From positions 319,777,933-319,841,932 of the forward strand of contig CM040123.1 in assembly GCA_022559845.1 (NCBI GenBank): a stretch of DNA of 64,000 bases, given 5' to 3'. Below, piece after piece: positions 51,163-63,963 of this stretch. The stretch's first letter is position 1; each line of letters starts with the position of its first letter. The position numbers were made by a program, and so were the translations under genes. The notes under the pieces were generated by a model that saw nothing but the letters and a program-made list of their open reading frames with translations, searched no databases and was not told the origin of the DNA. Source of the DNA: Amorphophallus konjac. Its lineage: Eukaryota > Streptophyta > Magnoliopsida > Alismatales > Araceae.

Positions 51163-53911
51163 TGTTGTGTCTCCTCTGAATTGGCGCTATCCATGTCTTG
51201 TTTTAATGATTGGCAACAATGGTTTGACCATTGGCAACAGTGGTTTGACCAATCGTTGACTTTGGCATCATCAACTTTTTATAGGTCAGAATCTCTCCCA
51301 GTATCATTTTTGGTCATTGCACAGTCATTTATTCGAACAGGTTGTGTGCACACTTTTCTCTCATATTGTTAGTCATATGCACACATTCTAAAGTCAGTGC
51401 ATGCAGTCCTTTGCATACAGGTCGATGCTAGACGAGTCCGTGCATATATATGTCTAAGGCACACACAAGGTCGATGCATGCATGTATATGCCTAAGGAAT
51501 TTGCAAGGTCAGTGCAATGTAGGTCTATGAAGTCTGTGCATATCCTGCGTCTTACCTTGCGTCTCACATAGCCTAGCATGTCTACATCTAAGGTCTGTGA
51601 AGTCTATGAATTTCGTCATATGCATACACTGCTCAACTCGGTGCACATCATTGTTCATGGGGATTAGCTTAATGCATTCATATAGCCGATGCATGTTTTC
51701 ACACGATCAAAGCTGCATCCTTTGCTGAAGTCCATGCACTTCACTATTCAGGTCGGTGCATATGTGAGCATTTTACATATAAGTCAGTGCAAGCTGCATG
51801 GAAGGCCTGTTCAGCTCTTACTACGAGCAAGCCTGTGCAGGGTCTATCTGCATGCACGTTCTTTTAGCTAACGCATATAAGGACGGTGCAAGTCTTTGCA
51901 TCGCACATCTAGAGTCGGTGCATGTCACTGTTCATCTAGTAGAAGGTCTGTGCATTTAGGCCACTTTGCATATCTAACATCGGTGCACCTTTCAGCTCTA
52001 AACTATCCAAGTATGTGCATATCCCTGTAGCTACGCTATTGAAGTCGGTGCAAGCTTCTGTAGCTTGCTTATCCTTGGTCAGTGCATAATCGTTCACACC
52101 GCATACATATAAGTCAGTGCATGGTCCTGTAGTCTGCTTAAACTCGGTGCAAGTTTTGCCTTTGTGCATACACGTCTTATGCTATACTAATTCCGTGCAC
52201 ACTTCAATTTTTTGTGTGCGATGAAAAGTCAGTGCATATATCCACTTTTGCATACTCATGGTCTATGCAAGTCCCGCATATGCATAACCAAGACGGGTCC
52301 ATGCATGTCTGCCTTGTGCCATACAAGGTCCGTGCAACATTTAGGTCCATGCATCATTTATGTCCGTGCACATCTGCCTTCTCGCACATAAGTCTGTGCA
52401 CGTGGTAGCCACAAGACTTCATAGTCTGTGCAACTTTAAAGTCAGTGCGTCTGCGTCTCATGCTACGTCTGATGCACACACAGGTCAGTGCTATTTTTGG
52501 TCTTGCATCTCTGTCAGCGTCTTATGCACAGCTGCGACCCCGTCTGCGTCTCAATGCATGCCTGTGCCTCAATGTTTTTCTAAAGCATATAGGAGGTCAG
52601 TGCATTCGTTAACTCGGTGCATGTTTTACATGCATGCATATAGAGCTCGGTGCATTGTTTACCTCGGTGCATGTCTTTTGGTGTTCATACGAAGGTCAGT
52701 GCATATCAACGTATGTGCTTGATTTAGTCTAGGCAAGACACGGTCGGTGCAAGTTTTTGCCTTGTGCGTTTACATTCAAGGCCTGTGCAATGTCTTATAT
52801 GTATGTGCATGTTTTCACTCTGACACTTGTGTCTTGCAGATTGGCACATGATCGAGCGTCTGCAATGCACGTGGTCTTCCTCACATCACTCCTGAAGTAT
52901 GAGCGCGTGGGGGATAACGGACTTAATCATTGGCACATGATCCAAGGATAAGGTTTAGAAGAACATTCTATTCCCTAACACATGGACAAATGGAATTTCA
53001 GTAGGGTTCTGTTTCTTGATCCATACGAAGCCCCTATTCCTATGTAAAGCTACATTACCCTTCGAAGAAAGCTAGCGGTGCGGGTGCTGGACAGAACTGA
53101 GAGAAAAGAAAAAAGAGTGCCGCCAGAGAGAAGAAGAGAAGAGAAGTACGAGAGAAGAAGATAAGAGGAGAGTCCAGAAGGAGAAGAGAAGAGAGAGCCA
53201 CCTTCAGGAAGAAATCAGAGCATCGTAAGAGAGAGAGTGAGAAGGAGAAGAAGTGTGAGCTGCAGTCTCTTTCTGGCCTCTGGATCAAATCTAGGGTCAG
53301 CTTGCTCTATTTTTAGAGCTACATTATTTTCTTTCATTTGTGTGTCTTACGTTTCTTCAGTTTTTCTTTTTAAAACCTTTAGAAGCTGTGAATCAACAGA
53401 GCTAAGCTGTATTGCTCAGCAGGCGAGGGTGTTCCTCGGACAGCAAGCTGTGAGGCTCAACGGTTGTAGGGATTTCCATCCCCAAAGCTGTGGATCAGCA
53501 GTATTCAAGCTGTGTGGCAGTAGTAAGCCTTACTCAGTTGAGTAAGGGGTGGACGTAGATCTCTAGACAGAGATCAAACCACCTTAAAAACATTTGTCTC
53601 CTGTGTGATTGCTTGTGCGTCTTCTCCTCGGTAGATGAATGCTTAGGCTCGCCTAAATGGTTTAGCATGGTTTGATTAGTTAATCGTTCATCTACTATTA
53701 TCTTCTGATTGGTTTCATCTTGAGTTCTTAATCTGGTTTCTACTGCTGGTTGGTTTCACGTGCTCTTGGATCATCCTTCTTCTGAATCTGTGGGTGAGTC
53801 CATAGCAGTTCAGTCTATTTCCGCACTGGTTTTTTTAACTGCCTGTGTTGCCTTTTATTTGGGGTTGATCTATTCACCCCCCCCCTCTAGATCCGTTCAT
53901 CACACCCTTCA
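51163..53911 (+). repeat. copia2 5' LTR
   Basis: It starts TGTTGTGTCTCC and ends CACCCTTCA before the PBS. 51,361-52,820 holds about 32 copies of GTGCA, mostly as GGTC(A/G)GTGCAT, and many CATGCA words. A purine-rich GAGAAG tract lies at 53,095-53,255. Confidence 0.94.
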
Positions 53912-53913
53912 CT

Positions 53914-53926
53914 TGGTATTAGAGCC
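53914..53926 (+). other. copia2 primer-binding site
   Basis: TGGTATTAGAGCC, two bases after the LTR end, is the initiator-Met PBS with one C-to-T change relative to TGGTATCAGAGC. Confidence 0.88.
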
Positions 53927-53965
53927 AACCTCTCCCTCAGGGCCTTACATCCTAGAGAGTTTAGA

Positions 53966-56442
53966 ATGGATGTTAGAGGGTTAACTGCTGAGGGTCACTC
54001 CACTAGTAAGCCCCGTTTCTTTGATGGGTCTAATTACTCTTACTGGAAGAATCGCATAGAGGTATTCCTTCGGGCTAAGGACTATGAGATTTGGATGGTA
54101 GTCAGTATTTTTCCTTTCGATTTACCCCCAGATGAAACGTTCTGGACCAAGGAGCACATCCGTAGGTCCACCTTGAATTGGGCGGCCATTAATGCCATAC
54201 AATGTGCACTTCATCCCACCGAGTTCTCCAGGATTTCCTCTTATACCACAGCCAAGGAGAAGTGGGATAAGCTGAAGGTTATCTATGAAGGGACTTCACA
54301 GGTTAGGGAAACTAGGGCCAACATGTTGGTCTCTGAGTATGAAGCATTCAGAATGAAGCCTGATGAGTCAGTGTCTGAAATGTATGCCCGTCTGCTGGTG
54401 CTCACTAATGGCTTGAGAAACTTGGGTAAAGTATATAGTGAGTACGAGCTGGTTAGGAAAATCCTAAGGTCTCTGACACCTATTTGGCATACCAAGGCCA
54501 CCGTTGTAGAGGAGTCAAGGAACCTTACTACCACGACCGTTGATGAGCTCATTGGCTCTCTTATGCCTTATGAGCTAAACCTTAAGAGGGTAGATGAGTC
54601 AGAGAAAAGAAAGAAACCCCTAGCGCTTAAAGTCTCAACTTGTAACAAAGGGTCTGATAGTGAACACAGCTCGTCCAGTTCAGGTGAAGACAGTGATGAT
54701 TTTGCTATGTTTACTAGGAATTTTAAGAGGTTTTTGATAAAAGAAGGAAAGAGCTTTAAGAAAAAATATTTCTCTGGAAAAAGGCAGTCAAAGCATAAAT
54801 TTGATACTGCCAAGAAAACTGATAGCAATGTCTGTTATAATTGCAGGAAGGTAGGACATCTCAAGGCAGATTGTCTGGTGTTGAAAAATGTTAAGAAAGC
54901 TAAGCCCATGAAGAAGAACAGGAAAGGAAAGGCTATGGTTAGCACCTGGAGCGATGAAGATGAAGGAAGTCATAGCAGCTCCTTTGACAGTGAGAAGGAA
55001 GACAAGCTATGCTTGATGGCCAAAAGTGGTGAAGACAAAGAAGACAGTGATGAGGTAACTTCAATTTTTGAAAATTTCACTCATGATGATTGGCAAGAAG
55101 CATATGCTGAGTTACTCGATAAATATGATGATATGAGAAAAGAATACAAACGTTTGAAAAGGAAAACTACTTTTGTAATTCATGATACATCTTTGAATGA
55201 TAAAATTGCATGTCTGGAAATTAAAAATATCAATTTAAAAAAATATCTTGATGAAGCTGAGTGTGATAAAGTCATCTTCATTGACTTAAGATCTGAAAAT
55301 GAAAATCTGATGAACACCATTGATGAACTCAAACTTAAAATACATGAATTTCATGAAGAAACTAGGATAGCCACTGAAAAATATGAAGCTATCAATGGTG
55401 TGAATGTTGAATTGAAAAAGATAATAGAAAAATTAGAAAAAGAAAATACAGACAAACAAAACTCCCTTGAAAGCATGACACAAGGTACAAAAAATCTGAA
55501 TGCCATCTTGGGAACAAAAAGTAATTTCAGAAAGGGTGGTTTGGGTTTCAACCCAACTAATAAGGAGAGGTTTGACGTGAGAACCATCTCCTTTGTGGCA
55601 TAAAAGGGGACATTTCAACCCCTGATAAACATGACTTCTGGAGAAGGTCAAAATAAGAGCAAAATGAAAAACATTGAGAAAACTAAGCCCAGTGCCAAGG
55701 ACAAGGGCAAAGGGAAGATAGAGGTGTCTAGGGGATCATGCTCACATACTCCCACACCTAAATTCAAGGGACAGGCTAGGGGTCAATTTTCTAATGCTAG
55801 AACTCGAGAAAATCCCAAGGCTAAAACTACCCAGTCTCCACAGAAAGGTCTAGGCAACCATTCAGGTGCTTCGACTTCTACTACTTCTGGGTACAAGTCC
55901 CCTAGGAACTCTGGGCCGAGCAGAAGTACCTCAGGACGAGGCTACTTCAACACTGCTCCAACCTACTCTTCATGTCATAACTTTTCTCACTACAATTCCC
56001 ATGAGAGAGGTCAAGGTAGTTTCTATATGAGGCCGATGCAGTATCATTTTCTGAACCCTTACACTACTCAGATGCATCAACCTCAACCTTGGAACTCCTA
56101 TGTGCAACCTATGCATAACAAAATCATAAGTCAGAACCCCTATGGCTTTTACCATTCAATGTTCTTTCAGCCTAGGGTCTTCAGTGCACCCACTACTCCC
56201 AAAGCGTATCGGACTAAGCACTGGCAAAGAAAGTTTCAAAATGATTTTAAAAGAAAGAACCAAGCCACAGTACAGAAACAACTTCAAAAAACTAAAAGTG
56301 GCAAGAAAAGGCAGACTGAACCGAATGACAAAAAATCCACTATGAAGAAACCAAATTAGATGTGGATACCAAAACATTTAGTTTCTAGTCTGCATGAAAT
56401 AAATGCTTTTATGGGGCCCAAACAGTTTTGGGTACCAAACAT
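53966..56442 (+). pseudogene. gag: copia2 gag
   Basis: The ATG at 53,966 (MDVRGLTAEGHS) opens a 545-codon frame with the UBN2-type Gag core (RFFDGSNYSYWKNRIEVFL, VRKILRSLTPIWHTKATVVE), a CCHC knuckle (CYNCRKVGHLKADC near 54,833) and a coiled coil (about 55,080-55,500). After TAA 55,601 the same frame continues through a basic, Ser/Gln-rich tail to MWIPK and WVPNISA, interrupted by TAG 56,357. The layout matches copia1 Gag. It ends at TGA 56,442, at the same place as the copia1 gag stop. Confidence 0.88.
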
Positions 56443-58080
56443 TTCTGCTTGATTCTCCTTGCAGGTATGCCAGGCAGCCAACCAGAATAGATGGTACCTT
56501 GATAGTGGCTACTCCAGGCACATGACCGGGGATAAAGATAAATTTTGCATGCTGGTAAAGAAGGATGCAGGTCATGTTACCTTCGGAGATAATACCAAAG
56601 GGAAAATAGTTGGATCAGATAAAGTAGGTAAGTGTTCTTCTTGCTGCATTGATGAAGTGTTATTGGTAGAAGGACTTGCCTACAATCTGCTTAGCATCAG
56701 CCAGCTGTGTGATAAAGGTCATAAGGTAGTTTTTGATTCTCTTGCATGCACCATATTTGAACCAAATTCTGAATGTGTCAAATTTTCTGGTAAGATAGTC
56801 AATAATATCTACATGGTATATTTAGATGATGCAGCACATACAGATTTATGCTTAACTGTTAATAAGGATGACTTAGCCTGTCTGTGGCACCGTAGGTTAG
56901 GTCATGCTAGCTATCCTGTGTTGCACAAACTGACAAAGCACAGCATGGTAAAAGGCCCTGAAATTTCATTCAAAACAAATTATAAAATTTGTGAGGCCTG
57001 TACTCAATTCAAGCAAACTAGAAAGTCATTTAAGTCTAGAACTGAAAGCTTATCTTCTAAACCGTTTGAGCTGATTCATATGGATTTGTTTGGACCATCT
57101 AGATCAGCCAACTTATCTGGTAGGAGATATGGTTATGTTTTAATAGATGACTTCTCTAGATTTACCTGGGTATATTTCCTGACACATAAAAATGATACTT
57201 TTAAGGAATTTCAGGAATTCTACCATAAAATAACTCAGACCAATGAGCACTCAATTTTAAACATTTTGTCTGATCATGGAGGTGAGTTGGAAAACTCACA
57301 ATTTGATAATTTCTTCAGGGATAATTGAATTAACCACATGGTCTCATCTCCAAGAACTCCAAAGCATAATGGAGTAGTTGAAAGGAGGAATAGAACCTTG
57401 GTGGAAATGGCTAGGACAATGCTGGTTGAAGGGAATCTGCCAAGGAAGTTCTGGGCCGAGGCTATGAGCACATCATGTTATATAATTAACAGAGCTCTGG
57501 TAAGACCTTCCACACAAAAGACTCCTTATGAGATACTTAAAGGTAAGAAACATTCACTAGCACATTTCAAGGTCTTTGGATGTAACTGTTTCATTCATAT
57601 AAATTCTAAAAGAGACCTTGATAAGTTTGAACCTAAAAGTGAACCTGAAATTTTTCTAGGATATTCCGAAGTGTCCAGAGCCTATAGGATTTATAACCTA
57701 AACTCAAAAACTGTTGAGGAATCACCTCATGTTGTCTTCGATGAACATTCTAATAAATTTGAAATTGGTTTTTGCAGAGACGAGGCTGATGGTGATATCA
57801 TTGAGAGTAAAGAACAACCAAATCCTGAACCTACATAAGATGGTGAGACTAGTGTGTCTAGAACTCAGGAGGAGGAAAATGCAGAACCAGGTAACCAGCC
57901 TACCAATGTTAGAGTTATTAAAGATCATCCTTTAGAGAATGTAATTGGTAATCTGAATGAACCCCTTAGGACTAGATCATACTTTAGGATTGAAAATGAG
58001 TTGAATTCTTTTACACTAGTCTCTCAAATAGAACCAAAAAACATAGATAGTGCCTTAGAAGATGTGCATTAGATAAATGC
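56443..58080 (+). pseudogene. pol: copia2 Pol: protease and integrase
   Basis: It continues in the gag frame after the TGA with FSLQVCQAA, then protease [22 protein letters not shown] and CEACTQFKQ (zinc site), and the integrase core HMDLFGP, LSDHGGE and NGVVERRN with D, D and E present. Stops occur at 57,326, 57,836 and 58,070; the last replaces an expected Trp (TGG to TAG). Codons before WYLDSG follow TTCTCCTTGCAG/GT, which resembles a splice acceptor. Confidence 0.87.
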
Positions 58081-59565
58081 CATGCATGATGAGCTAAACC
58101 AATTTGAAAGGAACAAGGTATGGCACCTAGTTCCTAATCCCTCACATGGCTCGGTTATAGGCACTAAATGGGTTTTCAAGAATAAGATAGATGAGCAAGG
58201 TAAGGTAGTTAGAAATAAAGCTAGGCTAGTGGCACAGGCTTACAACCAGGAATATGGGGTAGATTTTGAAGAATCTTTTGCACATGTCGCCAGGTTAGAG
58301 GCTATTAGAATACTTTTAGCTTTTGCATATAGCCTAGGAATAAAATTGCTACAGATGGATGTAAAATCTACTTTTTTGAATGGGTTGATAAAGGAGGATG
58401 TGTTTGTTAAACAACCTCTAGGTTTTGAATGCCTTGATTTTCCTGATTATGTTTACAAATTAGATAAGGCATTATATGGACTGAAGCAAGCTCCCAGGGC
58501 CTGGTACGATAGGCTGAGTTCCTTCCTCACAGGTAAGGGTTTTTCAAGAGGAGAAGTTGACCGGACACTATTCACTAAGGTCAATAACAATGACATTGTT
58601 ATTGTTCAGATTTACATAGATGATATAGTGTTTGGGTCAACTAAATCTGAAATGTGTGAAGAATTTTCTAAATTAATGACAGATGAATTTGAAATGAGTT
58701 CTATGGGAGAATTGAAATTTTTCCTTGGTCTGCAGATCAATCAAACATTGGAGGGAAGCTTCATCACACAGTCCAAGTACCTAAGGGACCTGCTGAAGAA
58801 ATATCAAATGGAAAACCTCAAAGCAATAACAGCACCTATGGGTACCTCAACCAGTCTTGATGGTGACCCAAAAGGTAAATTGGTTGACACCAAGCTTTAT
58901 AGAAGTATGATCGGATCCCTTCTGTACCTTACTGCATCTCGACCTGATATTCAATTCTTAGTATGTTTATGTGCTAGATTTCAGGCTAGTCCTAGAGAAT
59001 CTCACATGAGTGCAGTAAAGAGGATTTTTAGGTATCTCTCAGGCACCCCTGACTTAGGTCTATGGTTTCCTGCTAAGTGTGAGCTCGACCTTATAGCTTT
59101 CACTGATGCAGATTATGTTGGGTGCAGAATAGATAGAAAGAGCACTAGTGGGTATTGTCAACACCTAGCGGTTGTCTTGTGTCTTGGGCATCTAAGAAGC
59201 AACACATTGTTGCTCTTTCCACTGCTGAAGCAGAATATGTTACAGCAGGGAATTGTACAGCCCAAGTCTTATGGATAAAGCACCAACTTGATGATTATCA
59301 CATCAATCTAGGATGCACACCTATTTTGTGTGATAACACCAGTGCTATTTCATTAACCAAAAATCTTGTTCATCACTCTAGGACAAAGCACATAGAAATT
59401 AAACATCACTTCTTGAGAGATGAAGTAAGTAAGAATGAAATTGAATTTCACTTTGTTGAAACTAAAAAATAAATTGCTGATATATTTACTAAGCCCCTTG
59501 GAAATGATAGATTTAAATGTTTAGGAAGGGAACTAGGCTTATGTAAATTTCAGCATGATGATTAA
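58081..59565 (+). pseudogene. pol: copia2 Pol: reverse transcriptase and RNase H
   Basis: GTKWVFKNKIDEQG reads through here, unlike copia1. RT blocks: [31 protein letters not shown] and IYIDDIVFGS (YIDD, normally YVDD). RNase H: FTDADYVGC, TAEAEYVTAG, CDNTSAISL and TKHIEIKHHF. A one-base loss near 59,160 shifts the frame inside RNase H, and TAA 59,470 precedes the terminal IADIFTKPL. The natural end is TAA at 59,563-59,565. Confidence 0.88.
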
Positions 59566-61171
59566 TGTTTCATTCCTATCTGTTGTGAATAAATGCTCTT
59601 CATAAATGTTTCAACTGCACATGTCACAGACCATCAATTAAGTAACTCTGTCAGTAGTTTAACTGCATGCATTGCACTCTGTCCATTAATAGAGTCATAG
59701 TTGTGTCATGCATTTGTGTCAAGCATTTTCATTATGCATTCATATGTCACCTTGTTTCGACCAATCATGATACACATAGACAGGGGGAGCATGTGTTCTC
59801 CATTCTTGTTGATTGTCTACCTTGACATGCATGTGTTAGATGAAGTTCAAAAATCTGTCTGTCTGTTCTGATTCATTTTTTTTCTGAACCATCTTCTCTT
59901 GAAATCATTTCTCCTGGCATGCCTCTATATCAAGTTGATACCTTCTCATGGTAACACACTTGGCATCTGACCTACCTTTACTTCAGTAAATTCATTCACT
60001 CTCATCCTTGAAAATCTTGCTATCCCTGAGATTCTAAAATAAAGACAAACTGGTGATCATTTCCCTGAGATTCTTTACATGTTATGTCTGATTCTATCAT
60101 TCTGAAATTGAAAGTCTATAAACTCAAGAAATCATAGTTGAGAAACTTAGATATAAGTATTGTTTTTAAACAAAACAAAAGGGAAGCTATATAAATCTTT
60201 TGGGTCAAAAATAATTTAGCAGAGCAATGACTGAAGTCACTGAGAAACTGGGTCCTTTCTTTACCCCATCAAAGAAAGAGGATGTACCCATGTCATGAGG
60301 TGCTTTAGTTAACTCTGTTTTAAAAAAAAGATAAAATTTTGATTCAAAAACTAATTGGCAGAGCAATGGCTGACTGCACAGAGAAACTGGGCTCTCTATC
60401 TATGAAATAGAGTGCACCTATGTCATGAAGTGCTTCAGTTACCTCTGTTCAAAAAATTGAAACATAATGGTAAATCCTATTGAGTAAACTGGGGGTGCTG
60501 GCGTCTGATCAACGTGTACCTCCATGTACAAAGGTATGGATCATACCTGCCTGTTCATACATTTATGGTCAACAAGTTAAATCCAGCTGTAACCCTGAAG
60601 AAATATGTCAGTTTTTGCTTAACCTCAATACCTACTCTAGTTGCTCCTATGAACTTCTCTGATTTTATACTCAAGTAAGTTGAAGATTGATTGTTCTGAC
60701 CTGATGTTGTATGCCTGGTTTATTGCTATTAATATCGCATGCAACCCTCTACAACGAGTCAAGTTGCTAAACTCTAACTTTCATTACACTTAAATCAGAT
60801 TTTTACCAAGGTTGCCTTACGTGAACTCTTATTCTAATACATTCTGATCTAAGTATGCTTGTTTAATGAAACTTTATTTTAGTTTGTCACCAAATCTCAT
60901 GGATTACATACTCTGCAACCCTTCTCATCTTTGTGTCTCCTCACTGCCTCAATTTACTTGTCTCTCTCCTATTCCTTGTTTGCTGATGGCAAAGGGGGAG
61001 AGAATTTGATGAGTTTTAACTCGATGGGCAGTTTGAGCCTTATCAATTCTTTAGTGAAAAGGGGAGAGAAAGGGGGAGTGTCTAAAGGGGCAGAGATTTT
61101 AAGCTTCCTTTGCAGTTTCTGACTCTTGTTGCATTTGTGTTGCCATCAAAGTATAAATTGTTGCCATCATC
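59566..61171 (+). other. copia2 untranslated region between pol and PPT, with tandem structured modules
   Basis: No credible ORF is present. Two copies of a unit of about 140 bp begin near 60,216 and 60,356. Each has GCAGAGCAATG, then GAGAAACTGGG, a long fold-back, ATGTCATGA, and AGTTA-CTCTGTT. copia1 has three related modules in the same part of the element. See findings. Confidence 0.75.
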
Positions 61172-61184
61172 AAAAAGGGGGAGA
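61172..61184 (+). other. copia2 polypurine tract
   Basis: AAAAAGGGGGAGA lies one base before the 3' LTR and is identical to the core of the copia1 PPT. Confidence 0.9.
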
Positions 61185-61185
61185 A

Positions 61186-63958
61186 TGTTGTGTCTCCTCT
61201 GAATTGGCGCTATCCTTGTCTTGTTTTAATGATTGGCAACAATGGTTTGACCATTGGCAACAGTGGTTTGACCAATTGTTTACTTTGGCATCATCAACTT
61301 TTTATAGGTCAAAATCTCTCCCAGTTTCTTTTTTGGTCATAGCACAGTCATTTCTTTGAATAGGTTGTGTGCACACTTTTCTCTCAGGTTGTTAGTCATA
61401 TGCACACATTCTAAAGTTAGAGCATGCAGTCCTTTGCATACAGGTCGATGCTAGATGAGTCTGTGCATATATATGTCTAAGGCACACACAAGGTCGATGC
61501 ATGCATGTATACGCCTAAGGCATTCGCAAGGTCAGTGCAATGTAGGTCTATGAAGTTTGTGCATATCTTGCGTCTTACCTTGCGTCTCACATAGCCTAGC
61601 ATGTTTACGTCTAAGGTCTGTGAAGTCTATGCATTTCGTCACATGCATACACTGCTCAACTCGGTGCACATCACTTTTCATGGGGATTAGCTCAATGCAT
61701 TCATATAGTCGATGCATGTTTTCACATGATCAAAGCTACATCCTTTGCTGAAGTCCATGCACTTCACTGTTCAGGTCGGTGCATATGTGAGCATTTTGTA
61801 TATAAGTCAGTGCAGCTACATGGAAGGCCTGTGCAACTTTTACTGTGAGCAAGATTGTGCAGGGTCTAGCTGCATGCACGTTCTTTTAGCTAACGCATAT
61901 AAGGTCGGTGCAAGTCTTTGCATCGCACATCTAGAGTCAGTGCATGTCACTGTTCATCTAGTAGAAGGTCTGTGCATTTAGGCCACTTTGCATATCTAAC
62001 ATCGGTGCAGCTTTCAGCTCTAAACTATCCAAGTCTGTGCATATCCCTGTAGCTATGCTATTGAAGTTGGTGCAAGCTCCTGTAGCTTGCTTATCCTTGG
62101 TTAGTGCATAATCGTTCACACCGCATACATATAAGTCAGTGCATGGTCCTGTAGTCTGCTTAGACTCGGTGCAAGTTTTGCCTTTATGCATACACGTCTT
62201 ATACTATACTAATTCCGTGCACACTTTAGTTTTTTGTGTGTGATGAAAAGTCAGTGCATATATCCACTTCTACATACTCATGGTCTGTGCAATTCCTGCA
62301 TATGCATAACCAAGACGGGTCCGTGCATGTCTGCCTTGTGCCATACAAGGTCTGTGCAACATTTAGGTACATGCATCATTTATGTCCGTGCACATCTGCC
62401 TTCTCGCACATAAGTTTGTGCACGTGGTAGCCACAAGACTTCATAGTCTGTGCAACTTTAAAGTCAGTGCATCTGCGTCTCATGCTAGTCTGATGAACAC
62501 ACAGGTCGGTGCTATTTTCGGTCTTGCGTCTCTGTCAGCGTCTCATGTACAGCTGCGACCCCGTCTGCGTCTCATTCTGCGTCTCAATGCATGCATGTGC
62601 CTTAATGTTTTTCTAAAGCATATAGGTGGTCAGTGCATTCTTTAACTCGGTGCATGTTTTACATGCACGCATATAGAGCTCGGTGCATTGTTTACCTCGG
62701 TGCATGTCTTTTGGTGTTCATACGAAGGTCAGTGCATATCAACGTATGTGCTTGATTTAGTCTAGGCAAGACACGGTCGGTGCAAGTTTTTGCCTTGTGC
62801 GTTTACATTCAAGGTCTGTGCAATGTCTTATATGTATGTGCATGTTTTCACTCTGACACTTGTGTCTTGCAGATTGGCACATGATCGAGCGTCTGCAATG
62901 CACGTGGTCTTCCTCACATCACGCCTGAAGTATGAGCGCGTGGGGGATAACGGACTTAATCATTGGCACGTGATCCAAGGATAAGGTTTAGAAGAACATT
63001 CTATTCCCTAACACATGGACAAATGGAATTTCAGTAGGGTTCTGTTTCTTGATCCATACGAAGCCCCTATTCCTATGTAAAGCTACGTTACCCTTCGAAG
63101 AAAGCTAGCGGTGCGGGTGCTGGACAGAACTAAGAGAAAAGAAAAAAGAGTGCCGCCAGAGAGAAGAAGAGAAGAGAAGTACGAGAGAAGAAGATAAGAG
63201 GAGAGTCCAGAAGGAGAAGAGAAGAGAGAGCAAGAAAGAGAGAGCCACCTTCAGGAAGAAATCAGATCATCGTAAGAGAGAGAGTGAGAAGGAGAAGAAG
63301 TGTGAGCTGTAGTCTCTTTCTTGCCTCTAGATCAAATCCAGGGTCAACTTGCTCTATTTTCAGAGCTACATTGTTTTCTTTCATCCGTGTGTCTTACGTT
63401 TCTTCAGTTTTTCTTTTTGAAATCTTTAGAAGCTGTGAATCAGCAGAGCTAAGTTGTATTGCTCAGCAGGTGAGGGTGTTCCTCGGACAGCAAGCTGTGA
63501 GGCTCAGCGGTTGTAGGGATTTCCATCCCCAAAGCTGTGGATCAGCGGTATTCAAGCTGTGTGGCAGCAGTAAGCCTTACTCAGTTGTGTAAGGGGTGGA
63601 CGTAGATCTCTGGACAGAGATCAAACCACCTTAAAAATATTTGTCTCCTGTGTGATTGCTTGTGCGTCTTCTCCTCGGTAAATGAATGCTTAGGCTCGCC
63701 TAAATGGTTTAGCATGGTTTGATTAGTTAATCATTCATCTGTTGTTATCTTCTGATTGGTTTCATCTTGAGTTCTTAATCTGGTTTCTACTGCTGGTTGG
63801 TTTCACGTGCTCTTGGATCATCCTTTTTCTAAATCTGTGGGTGAGTCCATAGCAGTTCAGTCTATTTCCGCACTAGTTTTTTTAACTGCATGTGTTGCCT
63901 TTTATTTGGGGTTGGATCTATTCACCCCCCCCTCTAGATCCGTTCATCACACCCTTCA
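61186..63958 (+). repeat. copia2 3' LTR
   Basis: Partner of 51,163-53,911, 24 bp longer because of small indels, including an extra purine-rich stretch near 63,225-63,245. It keeps the GTGCA array (61,384-62,845). It ends CACCCTTCA and is followed directly by the target duplication. Confidence 0.94.
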
Positions 63959-63963
63959 CTCTG
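63959..63963. other. Target-site duplication CTCTG (right, copia2)
   Basis: Exact match to 51,158-51,162. Confidence 0.92.

Larger units (their letters stand above)
51163..63958 (+). mobile_element. Ty1/copia retrotransposon 'copia2', full length but decayed
   Basis: 12,796 bp with LTRs of 2,749 and 2,773 bp, CTCTG target duplication, PBS, gag, protease-integrase, RT-RNase H and PPT in copia order. The LTRs differ by many substitutions and several indels, so it is much older than copia1. Coding is in one frame from 53,966 to about 59,160, with six stops and one frameshift. Domain layout and long LTRs match copia1 and fit SIRE/Maximus (inference). Confidence 0.94.

Noticed and set aside
51361..52820. 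Regularly recurring short motif resembling a CRISPR-like array
   Set aside because: Repeats are only about 10 bp, degenerate and irregularly spaced, and lie inside a plant LTR; there are no cas genes.
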